From assembly GCF_002929705.1 (NCBI RefSeq), contig NZ_PJIN01000009.1, forward strand, positions 92,763 through 156,762: DNA of 64,000 nucleotides. The letters are read 5' to 3'. Both the position numbers and the translations under genes were made by a program. The notes beneath the pieces are model-generated. The model ran no database searches, was not told where the DNA came from, and saw only the letters and a list, made by a program, of their open reading frames with translations. This stretch comes from Arthrobacter sp. N199823 (GTDB lineage: Bacteria; Actinomycetota; Actinomycetes; Actinomycetales; Micrococcaceae). Each line of letters opens with the position of its first letter. Positions within the stretch are counted from its first letter, which is position 1. Shown in pieces: positions 1-8,643 of this stretch.

Positions 1-1149
1 CAGCTGCTGCCCGGGGACTTCGTGATCGGTGCCGGCCGCTACTACGTGGACGGGCTGCTGTGCGAGAACCCCGGCCCGCTGCTGTACAGCGAGCAGCCCG
101 GCTACCCCTTTGATGCGGCAACCACCATGGAAGCACTGGCCACCCTGAGCGACTTCACCATCTACCTGGACGTCTGGGAACGGCACATCAGCGCCGTGGA
201 GGATCCACGCATTGCGGAGGTGGCACTGGGTGGGCCGGACACGGCAACGCGTGCGCAGCTCACCTGGCAGGTGCGAGTTCTCCTCCCGCAGCCCGATGGT
301 GGCAATGGGGCCCTTGCCACTCTGGACCAGCTGCTGGGCCGCACTGTCCCGGAGCTGGCCGCCCGGGCCGAGCCGCCGGCCGGCAGCAACGATCCCTGCA
401 CGGTGGATCCCGCTGCACGCTATCGCGGACTGGAGAACCAGCTGTTCCGGGTGGAAGTCCACACGCCCGGGAGCGCCGGTTCCGGTGCCACGTTCAAGTG
501 GTCCCGGGACAACGGCTCCATCGTGTTCCCGCTGACGGAGCCGCCCGTTCCGGACGCAGTGGCCAAGAAAACCACCGTCATGCTGTCCTCGCTGGGAAGA
601 GACCCGGATTTGGGGCTTGTGGTGGGCGGCTGGGTGGAACTTGTCGATGACAACTCCACACTGCGGCACGATGCCGGGCCACTCCTGCGCGTGCACTCGG
701 TGGACCGCGACACCTTCAGTGCCGTTCTGGAGGGCGTGGCGGATCCCCGCGTGGGTCAGGACCGGCGGCTGCATCCGTACCTGCGCCGCTGGGACCACGA
801 CGGCGACCCGGCCGCTGGTGGCGCCGTGGCGGTGGTTGAGTCCGCCGCCGTGCCCGTCACCTGGCTGGATCTGGAGGATGGGGTGCAGGTGGCCTTCCCT
901 GGGGCGGCCAACGGCAACGTGGCCCAGTACCGCACGGGGGACCACTGGCTCATCCCGGCCCGGACTGCCACGGGTGACGTGGAATGGCCGCGGGCAGGTT
1001 CGGAAGCGAGCCTGAACCCGCAGCCGCTCCCTCCGAAAGGTGAGCTGCACGCCTACGCGGGCATGGCCGGCGTCGGACCCGATCCTGCTGGAGGCCCGCA
1101 GCCGGTGTTTACGGATTCCAGGAAGTTCTTCGGCCCCTTGGCCGTGTAG
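1..1149 (+). CDS. DUF6519-type protein, 3' part (5' end outside window)
   Basis: The reading frame is open from the first base (QLLPGDF precedes the GTG at 22), so the gene starts upstream of the window and only its C-terminal ~382 residues are seen. The text G-x-GRYYVDG-x-LCEN, the FKWSRDNGSIVFP stretch and the closing DHWLIPARTATGDVEWP block resemble my memory of DUF6519 proteins, large beta-rich proteins that I associate with phage-tail-like gene sets. The biochemical role is unknown. No signal peptide or membrane segment is visible in the part present. An SLNPQPLPPK motif lies near the C-terminus. The gene converges on an acyl-CoA ligase gene across a long hairpin. The family call is from memory and moderately sure; the coding status is firm. 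Confidence 0.7.
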   Translation, partial: QLLPGDFVIGAGRYYVDGLLCENPGPLLYSEQPGYPFDAATTMEALATLSDFTIYLDVWERHISAVEDPRIAEVALGGPDTATRAQLTWQVRVLLPQPDGGNGALATLDQLLGRTVPELAARAEPPAGSNDPCTVDPAARYRGLENQLFRVEVHTPGSAGSGATFKWSRDNGSIVFPLTEPPVPDAVAKKTTVMLSSLGRDPDLGLVVGGWVELVDDNSTLRHDAGPLLRVHSVDRDTFSAVLEGVADPRVGQDRRLHPYLRRWDHDGDPAAGGAVAVVESAAVPVTWLDLEDGVQVAFPGAANGNVAQYRTGDHWLIPARTATGDVEWPRAGSEASLNPQPLPPKGELHAYAGMAGVGPDPAGGPQPVFTDSRKFFGPLAV

Positions 1150-1217
1150 CCGGCACGCACAGTTGCCGCGGCCACGGTCCAGTTCTCCGAGAGTTCTGCC
1201 CCCGCATCCAGCCTTAA

Positions 1218-1279
1218 GCGCGTATGCCCCCGCTTTCTGCGTACGTTCGGACGTACGCAGAAAGCGGGCGCATACGCGC
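1218..1279. terminator. Long hairpin between convergent genes
   Basis: Arms of 29 nt (1218-1246 and 1251-1279) pair with one mismatch around a TCGG loop. The position between two converging genes suggests a bidirectional transcription terminator, although no clear T-run follows on either strand and the length is well beyond a usual terminator. A repeat element used as a terminator is equally possible. Confidence 0.6.
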
Positions 1280-1309
1280 CCGGAGCCGCGGTGGGAATCT
1301 GGCTGCTGT

Positions 1310-3124
1310 TTAGACCGGCTTCTTGCTCAGGTAGACTTCTTCCACCACGGCTTCAAAGTCCTTCATGACCTGGGCACGCTTGACCTTCAATGACGGGGTC
1401 AGGTGGCCTGAGGTCTCGGTGAAGTCCGAATCCACGATCCTGAACTGCTTGATGGCCTCGGCGGCGGAGACCGTGGAGTTGGCCTTGTTCACCGCAGCTT
1501 GCACGGCAGCAATCACCGTGGCGTTTTTGGCAGCTTCGGCAACGGAGATTCCCGCAGGCAGGCCGTGAGCCTTACCCCACTGCGGCAAGGCGTCCTCGTC
1601 GATCGTGACGATGGCTGCAATGAACGGGCGCTGCTCGCCAATGACAACACACTGGGACACAATCGCGTCGGCCCGGATCTGGTCCTCCAACAAGGCTGGC
1701 ACCACGTTTTTGCCGCCAGAGGTGACAATAATTTCTTTCTTGCGCCCAGTGATTTTCAGGAAGCCCTGCTCATCGAGTTCGCCAATGTCGCCAGTGCGGA
1801 ACCAGCCATCGGTGAAGTTCTCGGCGGTGAGGTCATCGCGGCCAAAGTAGCCCTTCATGACACAGACGCCCTTGACGAGGATCTCGCCGTCGGCCGCAAT
1901 CTTGACCGCGTTACCCGGGAGCGGGGCGCCCACAGTACCGATCTTGATGTGTTCGGGCCGGTTGACGGTAATGGGGGCAGTGGTCTCGGTCAGGCCGTAA
2001 CCCTCGAGGATCTGCAAGCCAATGCCCTGGAAGAAGTGGCCCAGCCGTTCACCCAACGGCCCACCGCCGGAGACCGCGTGGCGTACCTGGCCGCCCATGG
2101 CGTTACGGAGCTTGACGTAGACAAGCTTGTCGAACACAAAATGCTTGGCCTTGAGAACAATGCCAGCGCCACCGTCCTGGGTGGCGCGTGAGTACTCAAT
2201 GGCAGTCTTGGTGGCAGCGGCAAAAATCTTGCCCTTGCCTTCGCCCTCGGCTTTCAAGGACGCGGAGTTGTACACCTTCTCAAAGACCCGCGGCACGGCC
2301 AAAATGAACGTGGGCTGGAAGCTCTGGAGGTCCGCCAACAGGTTCTTAATGTCCGGTGTGTGGCCTACCTTGGCGCCGGCGGCCACAGCAAGAACGGAAA
2401 TATAGCGGGCAAAAACGTGCGCCAGCGGCAAGAACATGATGGTCTGCGATCCGGGCGGGACCACGCTTGCGCCCAGTACGGCACGAGCGTTTTCGCTGAG
2501 CTCCACGAAGTTGTGATGTGTCAGCATGCAACCCTTGGGCCGGCCGGTGGTGCCGGAGGTGTAAATGATGGTCGCCACGTCGTCCAGGCCGTTGGCCGTG
2601 CGAGCTGCCTCCAGAGTCTCATCGGTGACATCGCGCCCGGCGTCGCGCAAAACGTCCAGGCCGTCGCCTTCCAACTGCCAGACATGCTCCAATGTGGTCA
2701 GGTTCTCATTATGAGCGGCCTGCCGGATGATGTTTTCATGTGATCCGGTCTCGGCGAAAATTGCCACGGCAGCTGAGTCGCCCAAGTTCCACGCCACCTG
2801 CGACGGGGACGAGGTCTCGTAGATCGGCACCGAGACGGCCCCGGCAAACCAGATGGCGAAGTCAACCAGCGACCATTCATACCGGGTCCGCGCCATAATG
2901 CCTACCCGGTCACCCACTTTGATGCCGGAGGCTATCAGGCCCTTGGCAATGGCGCTGACGTCGGCCAAGAATTCCTTCGCAGAAACATCCACCCACACAT
3001 GGTCTTCATTGCGCTTTGAGAAAAGGGCCGGATTGGCAGCCAATTTTGCTTGGCGGAGCACAAAGTCGGTCGTATTCATGGTCCGGGGGCTGACTACTTT
3101 GGCCGGGACGGAAATCTCTTGCAC
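1310..3124 (-). CDS. Long-chain fatty acid-CoA ligase (AMP-forming)
   Basis: The product (604 aa) activates long-chain fatty acids to acyl-CoA through an acyl-adenylate, feeding lipid synthesis or beta-oxidation at the inner face of the membrane. The AMP-binding signature YTSGTTGRPKG is near residue 190, followed by the GYGLTETTAP motif, the WFRTGDIGE adenylate motif and a C-terminal GRKKEIIVTSGGKNV hinge, all in the order typical of ANL enzymes. The GTG start at 3124 has an AGGAG Shine-Dalgarno about 6 nt upstream. Length and motifs match the FadD15-like family of Actinobacteria. The gene is transcribed divergently from the glucokinase gene. Substrate chain length cannot be read from the sequence. 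Confidence 0.93.
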   Translation of the reverse strand: MQEISVPAKVVSPRTMNTTDFVLRQAKLAANPALFSKRNEDHVWVDVSAKEFLADVSAIAKGLIASGIKVGDRVGIMARTRYEWSLVDFAIWFAGAVSVPIYETSSPSQVAWNLGDSAAVAIFAETGSHENIIRQAAHNENLTTLEHVWQLEGDGLDVLRDAGRDVTDETLEAARTANGLDDVATIIYTSGTTGRPKGCMLTHHNFVELSENARAVLGASVVPPGSQTIMFLPLAHVFARYISVLAVAAGAKVGHTPDIKNLLADLQSFQPTFILAVPRVFEKVYNSASLKAEGEGKGKIFAAATKTAIEYSRATQDGGAGIVLKAKHFVFDKLVYVKLRNAMGGQVRHAVSGGGPLGERLGHFFQGIGLQILEGYGLTETTAPITVNRPEHIKIGTVGAPLPGNAVKIAADGEILVKGVCVMKGYFGRDDLTAENFTDGWFRTGDIGELDEQGFLKITGRKKEIIVTSGGKNVVPALLEDQIRADAIVSQCVVIGEQRPFIAAIVTIDEDALPQWGKAHGLPAGISVAEAAKNATVIAAVQAAVNKANSTVSAAEAIKQFRIVDSDFTETSGHLTPSLKVKRAQVMKDFEAVVEEVYLSKKPV

Positions 3125-3271
3125 AATAGCTCCTTTGATATGTGGGCCTGCGATCGTTTTGCTTCACTCTAGCCGCCAAGTGGGATATCCGCCGGGACCG
3201 CTATGTTACCCGCTAGTAACATTATGTGTTTCAGCTCACGTACGCAATTTCAGCAGAGCGCATACCCTCGC

Positions 3272-3286
3272 TAGAATTTGGAGATG
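3272..3286 (+). promoter_or_regulatory. -10 box of leaderless glucokinase transcript
   Basis: TAGAAT (3272-3277) sits exactly 6 nt before the ATG at 3284. This is the TANNNT-N6-start layout of leaderless actinobacterial genes, and it favours ATG 3284 over the in-frame TTG at 3278. Confidence 0.6.
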
Positions 3287-4279
3287 TTCCCTCCAATTCC
3301 TGCCCGTACCCGGGCGTCCGTGGCTCCGCTGTCCCTTGGCATTGACATTGGCGGGACTAAAGTCGCCGCAGGCGTGGTGGATGCTCACGGCGTCATCCTC
3401 GAAGAAGTCCGGAGAGACACTCCCGGCCGTGATGCCCGCGCCGTAGAGGCCGTGATTGCGGAGTTGGTTCACGAGTTGGGGCGCCGGCATCCCATTGATG
3501 CCGTGGGTATCGGTGCTGCCGGCTGGATGGATCTTTCCGGCTCCCGAGTCGTCTTCAGCCCCCACCTGGCCTGGCGCGACGAGCCGCTGCGCGCAAACCT
3601 TGAGGCAATGTTGGCCCGTCCGGTCCTGGTGACTAACGACGCCGATGCCGCAGCCTGGGCGGAATGGCGCTTTGGTGCGGGCCGGGACCGGGACAGAATG
3701 GTCATGTTGACCTTGGGTACTGGAATTGGTGGTGCCTTGGTGATTGATGGCCGTGTGGAACGCGGCAGTTTCGGCATGGCTGGAGAGTTCGGACATCAAA
3801 TCATCATGCCCGGCGGTCACCGCTGCGAATGTGGAAACCGGGGCTGCTGGGAGCAGTACGCCTCCGGAAATGCCTTGGGCCGCGAGGGCCGGGAATTGGC
3901 CCGCAAACATTCACCCATGGCGGCTGGCTTGCTGGCTGCGGCTCACGGCCGGCCCAAGGGCATCACCGGATCGGTGGTGACCGATCTAGCCTTACAGGGC
4001 GAAGCAACTGCCCAGGAACTGGTGGCCGAGGTGGGGGAGTGGCTCGGCCTGGGCATAGCCAACCTCGCCGCAGCACTGGATCCAGCCGTGTTCATCATTG
4101 GTGGCGGGCTCAGTGCTGCCGGTGATCTGCTGCTGGAGCCAGCACGCCGCGCGTACTTGCGGAATCTGACGGGCCGCGGTTACCGTCAGGAGGCGGTCAT
4201 TGCGCAGGCGCAGCTGGGCCCGTCAGCGGGTCTCATTGGCGCTGCCGATCTTGCCAGAGAACAGTTGCGCCTCCACTAG
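3284..4279 (+). CDS. glk: ROK-family glucokinase
   Basis: The product (331 aa) is a cytoplasmic sugar kinase of the ROK family, most likely ATP-dependent glucokinase making glucose-6-phosphate. An N-terminal phosphate-binding DIGGTK motif, an LTLGTGIGG motif in the middle and the ROK zinc site CECGNRGCWE (His/Cys cluster around residue 185) are all present. The catalytic aspartate lies in TNDADAAAWAE. ATG 3284 was chosen because a -10 box precedes it by 6 nt and there is no Shine-Dalgarno. A second, polyphosphate-type glucokinase lies at 46.3-47.1 kb. A fructokinase or N-acetylmannosamine kinase role cannot be ruled out from motifs alone. Confidence 0.9.
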   Translation: MFPPIPARTRASVAPLSLGIDIGGTKVAAGVVDAHGVILEEVRRDTPGRDARAVEAVIAELVHELGRRHPIDAVGIGAAGWMDLSGSRVVFSPHLAWRDEPLRANLEAMLARPVLVTNDADAAAWAEWRFGAGRDRDRMVMLTLGTGIGGALVIDGRVERGSFGMAGEFGHQIIMPGGHRCECGNRGCWEQYASGNALGREGRELARKHSPMAAGLLAAAHGRPKGITGSVVTDLALQGEATAQELVAEVGEWLGLGIANLAAALDPAVFIIGGGLSAAGDLLLEPARRAYLRNLTGRGYRQEAVIAQAQLGPSAGLIGAADLAREQLRLH

Positions 4280-4327
4280 GAAGTACTGAGCATTATGGCC
4301 AAATCCCTCGCGTCGAGACGTTGATAG

Positions 4328-4975
4328 CTAGACGACGGCGCCATCTCCGCTGTCATGATCGCGGTGGTTGGGCAGGCGGTACAGCAGGTATCCAGTGCCG
4401 GCAATGAATGCCACAATGACGGCCATCACCAGCAGAGTGGGGATCTGACGCCAGAAGATCGCCGAAAAAACCAAGAAGAGCGGGGCGCCTGCCGCGCCGA
4501 TCCAGGACATCATGATGGCAGGATCGGAATTACGCAGGCTGGGCAATTCCTCGGGGACAAAGCCTTCCTCATCATCGTCGGCTTCATAGTCGCGTGGCCC
4601 GAAGGAGATGAAGTCTTCCTCCGCGCCACCCAGCCCTGCGGGGTTGCGGCTATCCGCGGCAAGCTCTCGTGGGGCCGGCGCCTCTTGATCATGCCAGACA
4701 CCCAAGGGGTCAAAGTCAATGACTGTCTTGGGTTCGGAGGCGCGGGGTTCGTTAACTCGCGGAACCACAGCGTCAGATGCCGCGGGGTGCGGAACAGGTG
4801 TGCCGCCGTCGTGCGCGTCTTTACCGTCGGTACTACCCTCAGCTTTACTATCCGCAGTGGGGCTCTGGTCCTCGAGGAACGCGTCGTCGGCCTCCTCTAA
4901 GCGGGCCACGAGATCCCGCCAGACATCGTCGTCGTCGCCGGTATGCGGCGTACCCGCGCCGGGGTCAGATTGCAT
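4328..4975 (-). CDS. Membrane protein with acidic cytoplasmic domain, unknown function
   Basis: I do not recognise this 215-aa protein. About 150 residues are rich in Asp, Glu, Ala and Pro and probably disordered. Two hydrophobic segments follow, around residues 153-173 and 177-198, and end in a short polar tail, so the protein should be a two-pass membrane protein with a long cytoplasmic N-terminus. Its ATG overlaps the last 11 nt of the upstream hydrolase gene, and a GGAGG-like site lies within that gene, so translation is probably coupled to the hydrolase. The gene converges on glk with a 48-bp gap. Coding status is well supported; function is open. Confidence 0.8.
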   Translation of the reverse strand: MQSDPGAGTPHTGDDDDVWRDLVARLEEADDAFLEDQSPTADSKAEGSTDGKDAHDGGTPVPHPAASDAVVPRVNEPRASEPKTVIDFDPLGVWHDQEAPAPRELAADSRNPAGLGGAEEDFISFGPRDYEADDDEEGFVPEELPSLRNSDPAIMMSWIGAAGAPLFLVFSAIFWRQIPTLLVMAVIVAFIAGTGYLLYRLPNHRDHDSGDGAVV

Positions 4976-5708
4976 GGTGGGGCCTCCGAAAGAAATCTGC
5001 AGACTGGGAAAAGATCAAGGGTGCGTCATTGTCCATGGTGGCTACATGGTAGCTGTTTTCCAAGGGAACAACCTGGAGTTCGGAGCTGCCCAGATGAGCC
5101 TTGATGACGTCAATGCTGGAATCTGGCACCACATTGTCCACGGTGGATCGGAAAATCAGGGTGGGTGCGCTGACTTGGGGAAGCAGCTTCGTGGTGTCGC
5201 TAAAGAGCTGGCTGAGCTGGTGGACGGCTGCCACGGGTGTGCGGGTGTACGCGCCCTCGGAAATGCCGGGCATTTTGATGTCATCACCAATGGCAGGGAC
5301 ACTCTTGAGGACCCATTTCAGCAGTCCAGAATATTGCGCCCGTTTGTCACTAAATGTCAGCCCGGGATTGACCAAAGCAACACCCGCCACCGGGTGCAGG
5401 GCAGCAACCCGCAATGCCAGCGCGCCACCCATGGACATGCCAGCAACAAACACCGTGTCGCAGCGGGCGCTCAACTCCAAGTAGGAGGCCTCAAAATCCC
5501 GGTACCAGTTCTGCCACGGGGTCTTGGCGAGATCCTGCCACGAGGTCCCGTGCCCCGCCAGAAGGGGCATGTTGACGGCGAATCCGGCCTCGGCCAAATA
5601 GTCGCTCCAGCCCTGCATGCTAACTGGTGAGCCGGTAAAACCATGGCACACGGCCACACCAACCCGGGCCAAGTCGCCGTGACCTTCGGAACGAAACGAT
5701 TTCGCCAT
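4965..5708 (-). CDS. Alpha/beta hydrolase (carboxylesterase / monoacylglycerol lipase type)
   Basis: The product (247 aa) is a serine hydrolase. The nucleophile elbow is GMSMGG (near residue 100), the probable acid is Asp in FRSTVDNVVP, and the catalytic histidine lies in NSYHVATMDND close to the C-terminus. The oxyanion motif CHGFTGSP follows the first strand. This arrangement matches the EstD/monoacylglycerol lipase group that cleaves short to medium acyl esters. ATG 5708 has an AGGA site upstream; a longer frame to 5837 lacks one and adds a non-conserved segment. It is transcribed divergently from an acyltransferase gene, which suggests but does not prove a shared lipid role. The natural substrate is unknown. 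Confidence 0.88.
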   Translation of the reverse strand: MAKSFRSEGHGDLARVGVAVCHGFTGSPVSMQGWSDYLAEAGFAVNMPLLAGHGTSWQDLAKTPWQNWYRDFEASYLELSARCDTVFVAGMSMGGALALRVAALHPVAGVALVNPGLTFSDKRAQYSGLLKWVLKSVPAIGDDIKMPGISEGAYTRTPVAAVHQLSQLFSDTTKLLPQVSAPTLIFRSTVDNVVPDSSIDVIKAHLGSSELQVVPLENSYHVATMDNDAPLIFSQSADFFRRPHHAI

Positions 5709-5887
5709 GGTTGTTTTCCTCTCCTGCCGGCCGCCGTGGCCGGAAACGTGTATGGCATTGCTGCGGAGCCGCTGCCACGAAATCTGTGATGCTGTCACTA
5801 GACTACTGTTGATACGTCCGCAGCGGGGGTACCGCAATGACCTGAGACTGCTTGTTGGCCCGGAGCGTAATAGTAAGGAATACCACC

Positions 5888-6829
5888 GTGATTTATTGGG
5901 TACTGAAGAAGATATTTTTGGGCCCAGTATTGAAGGTACTATTCCGGCCCTGGACTAAAGGCTTGGATAACCTGCCCATCGACGGACCGGCCGTTCTGGC
6001 CAGCAACCACTTGTCATTCTCGGACTCAATTTTTATGCCGTTGATGGTGCCTCGGCCCGTCGTGTTCTTGGCCAAAAGTGACTACTTCACCGGACGCGGC
6101 ATCAAGGGTCGCCTGACCGCTGCCTTCTTCAAGCTCACCAATCAGCTGCCCATGGACCGGTCCGGCGGCGCGGCATCGGCCAACTCATTGCAGACAGGTG
6201 TGGAAGTCCTCAACGGTGGCGGACTTCTGGGGATTTACCCCGAAGGAACCCGCAGCCCCGACGGCCGCCTGTACCGAGGCAAGGTAGGTGTGGCCAAGCT
6301 CATCTTGACCGCCAACGTTCCCGTCATCCCGGTGGCCATGATTGGCACCGACAAGGTCCAGCCCATTGGCCGGCGCATCCCCAGCATCCGCCGACTCGGC
6401 GTGATCTTTGGCGAACCTATGGATTTTAGTCGCTACCAGGGCATGGCTGATGACCGGTTCGTGCAACGCTCTGTGACAGATGAAATCATGTACGAGCTCA
6501 TGCGACTCTCCGGCCAGGAGTACGTTGACTCCTACGCCTCCACCATCAAGGACAAGCTGGCCGCCGAGAAGTCGGCCAAGTCAGCCACTGCCAAGGATGG
6601 GGACTCAATCAAGACGGCTGCCGACGCCGTCCGCATTGAGCCCACCGCCATCCTTGCTCCGGGCGCCGTGACTGTCATTGGTGCCAAGAAGGCTGCGCCG
6701 GTTCCTGAAACGGGGGCCGAGGTTGAAGCTGTGGCAGGGGCCGAGGGAGCGGCGGAGCCCGCAGCAGATGCTGCCAGTGAATCGGCCGTTGAAGCGTCTC
6801 CCGGCGATCCCGAAGCCACCACGCGCTGA
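5888..6829 (+). CDS. plsC: 1-acyl-sn-glycerol-3-phosphate acyltransferase (PlsC family)
   Basis: The product (313 aa) should acylate lysophosphatidate to phosphatidate at the membrane, a core step of phospholipid synthesis. The catalytic NHLSFSD box (NHx4D) is near residue 40, the phosphate-binding block LGIYPEGTRSPDG near 110, and a hydrophobic N-terminus can anchor the enzyme. GTG 5888 was chosen because AAGGA lies about 8 nt upstream; a TTG/CTG-type extension to 5852 has no site. The last ~75 residues are an Ala/Pro/Glu-rich tail, longer than in enterobacterial PlsC but common in Actinobacteria. Several paralogues usually exist, so the exact acceptor is uncertain. Confidence 0.9.
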   Translation: MIYWVLKKIFLGPVLKVLFRPWTKGLDNLPIDGPAVLASNHLSFSDSIFMPLMVPRPVVFLAKSDYFTGRGIKGRLTAAFFKLTNQLPMDRSGGAASANSLQTGVEVLNGGGLLGIYPEGTRSPDGRLYRGKVGVAKLILTANVPVIPVAMIGTDKVQPIGRRIPSIRRLGVIFGEPMDFSRYQGMADDRFVQRSVTDEIMYELMRLSGQEYVDSYASTIKDKLAAEKSAKSATAKDGDSIKTAADAVRIEPTAILAPGAVTVIGAKKAAPVPETGAEVEAVAGAEGAAEPAADAASESAVEASPGDPEATTR

Positions 6830-6946
6830 TCGCTGTCCCTGCACTGATCACCGTCACTGATCTCTCGCAGCCGCGGCTCAAGGCCGAGCTTGCTCCTTTC
6901 GAAATCTCAGTGGCTGGACCGGTTCGCAGCTGTGCCCTTTCGGGGA

Positions 6947-6961
6947 TAGGATTTAGCCGTG
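6947..6961 (+). promoter_or_regulatory. -10 box of leaderless DAHP synthase transcript
   Basis: TAGGAT (6947-6952) is followed by 6 nt and the GTG start at 6959. No Shine-Dalgarno is present, so a leaderless mRNA is likely. Confidence 0.6.
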
Positions 6962-8356
6962 ACTGATCTAACTTTGAACGCATCAAATGCACCCGCTGCC
7001 GGACTCTCCGTCCCCGGTGCTGCCGTCTACCCGGGCCTTGACGACTGGCGCGGCCTGCCGATTGCGCAGCAGCCCACCTGGTCCGAGTCTCCGTCCTTCG
7101 CCCCCACGGTCAAGGAACTCTCAGTCCTGCCTCCGCTAGTCTTTGCCGGCGAAGTGGATGTGCTGCGTTCCCGCCTGGCTCAGGCCTCCCAGGGCAAGGC
7201 ATTCTTGCTGCAGGGCGGCGACTGCGCCGAGACCTTCGAGGCTGCCACTGCCGATAAGATCAGCGCCCGCGTCAAGACCATTCTTCAGATGGCAGTGGTG
7301 CTGACCTATGGCGCACAGCTGCCCGTCATCAAGATGGGGCGCATGGCCGGCCAGTTCGCCAAGCCGCGCTCCTCCAATGATGAAACGCGCGACGGCGTGA
7401 CCCTCCCGGCCTACCGTGGAGACATCGTCAACGGCTTCGACTTCACCCCGGAGTCGCGTCAGCACGATCCCGCTCGCATGCTCAAGGCGTACCACACCTC
7501 AGCATCGACGCTGAATTTGATCCGCGCCTTCACACAGGGCGGCTTCGCAGATTTGCGCAGCGTCCACGAATGGAACCGCGGCTTCACCTCGAACCCGGCA
7601 CACAGTCGCTACGAGCGCTTGGCCAAGGACATTGACAGTGCCATTAAGTTCATGGCCTCCTGCGGTGCCGACTTCGACGCCCTCAAGACAGTTGAATTCT
7701 TCGCCAGCCACGAAGCGCTGCTGCTGGATTACGAGCGCGCCCTGACCCGCATCGATTCTCGAACCGGCCTGCCGTACGACACCTCCGCACACTTCCTCTG
7801 GATCGGTGAGCGCACCCGCGATCTCGACCAGGCACACGTGGACTTCCTGTCCCGGGTTCGTAACCCGATCGGTGTCAAGCTTGGGCCCACCACGTCCCCG
7901 GACGACGCCCTGCGGCTGATTGAGAAGCTTGACCCGAACCGCGAGCCCGGCCGCCTGACGTTCATTACCCGCATGGGTGCCACCAACATTCGCGAAAAGC
8001 TCCCGAACCTGGTCGAGAAGGTCACGGCCTCCGGCGCTCAGGTCCTGTGGGTCACCGATCCCATGCACGGCAACACCGTCACCTCGCCCAACGGCTACAA
8101 GACCCGCAACTTCGACGACGTCATTGACGAGGTGCGCGGCTTCTTCGAAGTTCACCAGGCACTGGGTACCATCCCGGGCGGTCTGCACGTGGAGATGACA
8201 GGTGACGATGTGGCTGAGTGCCTCGGCGGCGCCGATCCCGTCGATCAGGAAGCGTTCCTGACCGGCTACGAGTCGGTGTGTGACCCTCGCCTGAACCACA
8301 AGCAGTCCCTCGAAATGGCGTTCCTGGTTTCCGAGGCCCTGCGCCAGTCCAAGTAA
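6959..8356 (+). CDS. aroG: 3-deoxy-7-phosphoheptulonate synthase, class II
   Basis: The product (465 aa) condenses phosphoenolpyruvate and erythrose-4-phosphate to DAHP, the first step of the shikimate pathway to aromatic amino acids. The plant-like class II enzyme is recognised from LLQGGDCAETFE, the KMGRMAGQFAKPRS block, WIGERTRDLDQAHVDF and the metal-binding DPMHGNT motif; length is usual for the family. The gene is next to pknL, a Rv2175c-like gene and a polyprenyl synthase gene, the same neighbours as Rv2178c in M. tuberculosis. In mycobacteria the enzyme is allosterically controlled by aromatic amino acids; nothing here shows whether that holds. The start is set by a -10 box 6 nt upstream. 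Confidence 0.95.
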   Translation: MTDLTLNASNAPAAGLSVPGAAVYPGLDDWRGLPIAQQPTWSESPSFAPTVKELSVLPPLVFAGEVDVLRSRLAQASQGKAFLLQGGDCAETFEAATADKISARVKTILQMAVVLTYGAQLPVIKMGRMAGQFAKPRSSNDETRDGVTLPAYRGDIVNGFDFTPESRQHDPARMLKAYHTSASTLNLIRAFTQGGFADLRSVHEWNRGFTSNPAHSRYERLAKDIDSAIKFMASCGADFDALKTVEFFASHEALLLDYERALTRIDSRTGLPYDTSAHFLWIGERTRDLDQAHVDFLSRVRNPIGVKLGPTTSPDDALRLIEKLDPNREPGRLTFITRMGATNIREKLPNLVEKVTASGAQVLWVTDPMHGNTVTSPNGYKTRNFDDVIDEVRGFFEVHQALGTIPGGLHVEMTGDDVAECLGGADPVDQEAFLTGYESVCDPRLNHKQSLEMAFLVSEALRQSK

Positions 8357-8373
8357 CAGCTGTTTCACCCACC

Positions 8374-8414
8374 ACGGCGGCCCGCACCTTCAGCGCGAAG
8401 GGGCGGGCCGCCGT
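8374..8414 (+). terminator. Terminator of aroG
   Basis: A perfect 12-bp GC-rich stem (8374-8385 with 8403-8414) encloses a second 5-bp stem (CCTTC/GAAGG). A T-containing stretch CGTACTTTAA follows. It lies 17 bp behind the aroG stop. Confidence 0.75.
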
Positions 8415-8509
8415 CGTACTTTAAGCGTTTTCAGGCCCCGCCAGCCAATTTCCCTGCGATGGTCCTCGCCGAACCTCCCGCGAAAGTCCCTTCCAGCCTC
8501 GCGAAGATT

Positions 8510-8550
8510 CAGTAGTTGCTAATGTTTCTCGCGAACATTAGTCACTACTG
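8510..8550. repeat. 17-bp inverted repeat in aroG-pknL gap
   Basis: Arms 8510-8526 and 8534-8550 match at 15 of 17 positions around TCTCGCG. The arms are AT-rich compared with the surroundings, which repeat TCGCGAA motifs. The rest of the gap (8415-8643) holds no gene; near 8580 there is a purine run with nine G. The hairpin could end the kinase transcript, which stops at 8644 on the other strand. Confidence 0.6.
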
Positions 8551-8643
8551 CATCCTCGCGGGCGGCGCGGGGCGCGAAGAGGGGGGGGGAGAGAGAAGGA
8601 AAGCGGGGCTAGGGTGAGGCAGAGCGGCGCCTGGAGGTGGGAC

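Noticed and set aside
4719-5630. 303-codon plus-strand frame across the membrane protein and hydrolase genes
   Set aside because: It covers two genes whose minus-strand frames have clear features (membrane helices, GMSMGG elbow).
7499-8368. 289-codon minus-strand frame opposite aroG
   Set aside because: Complement of the conserved DAHP synthase gene; no family features.
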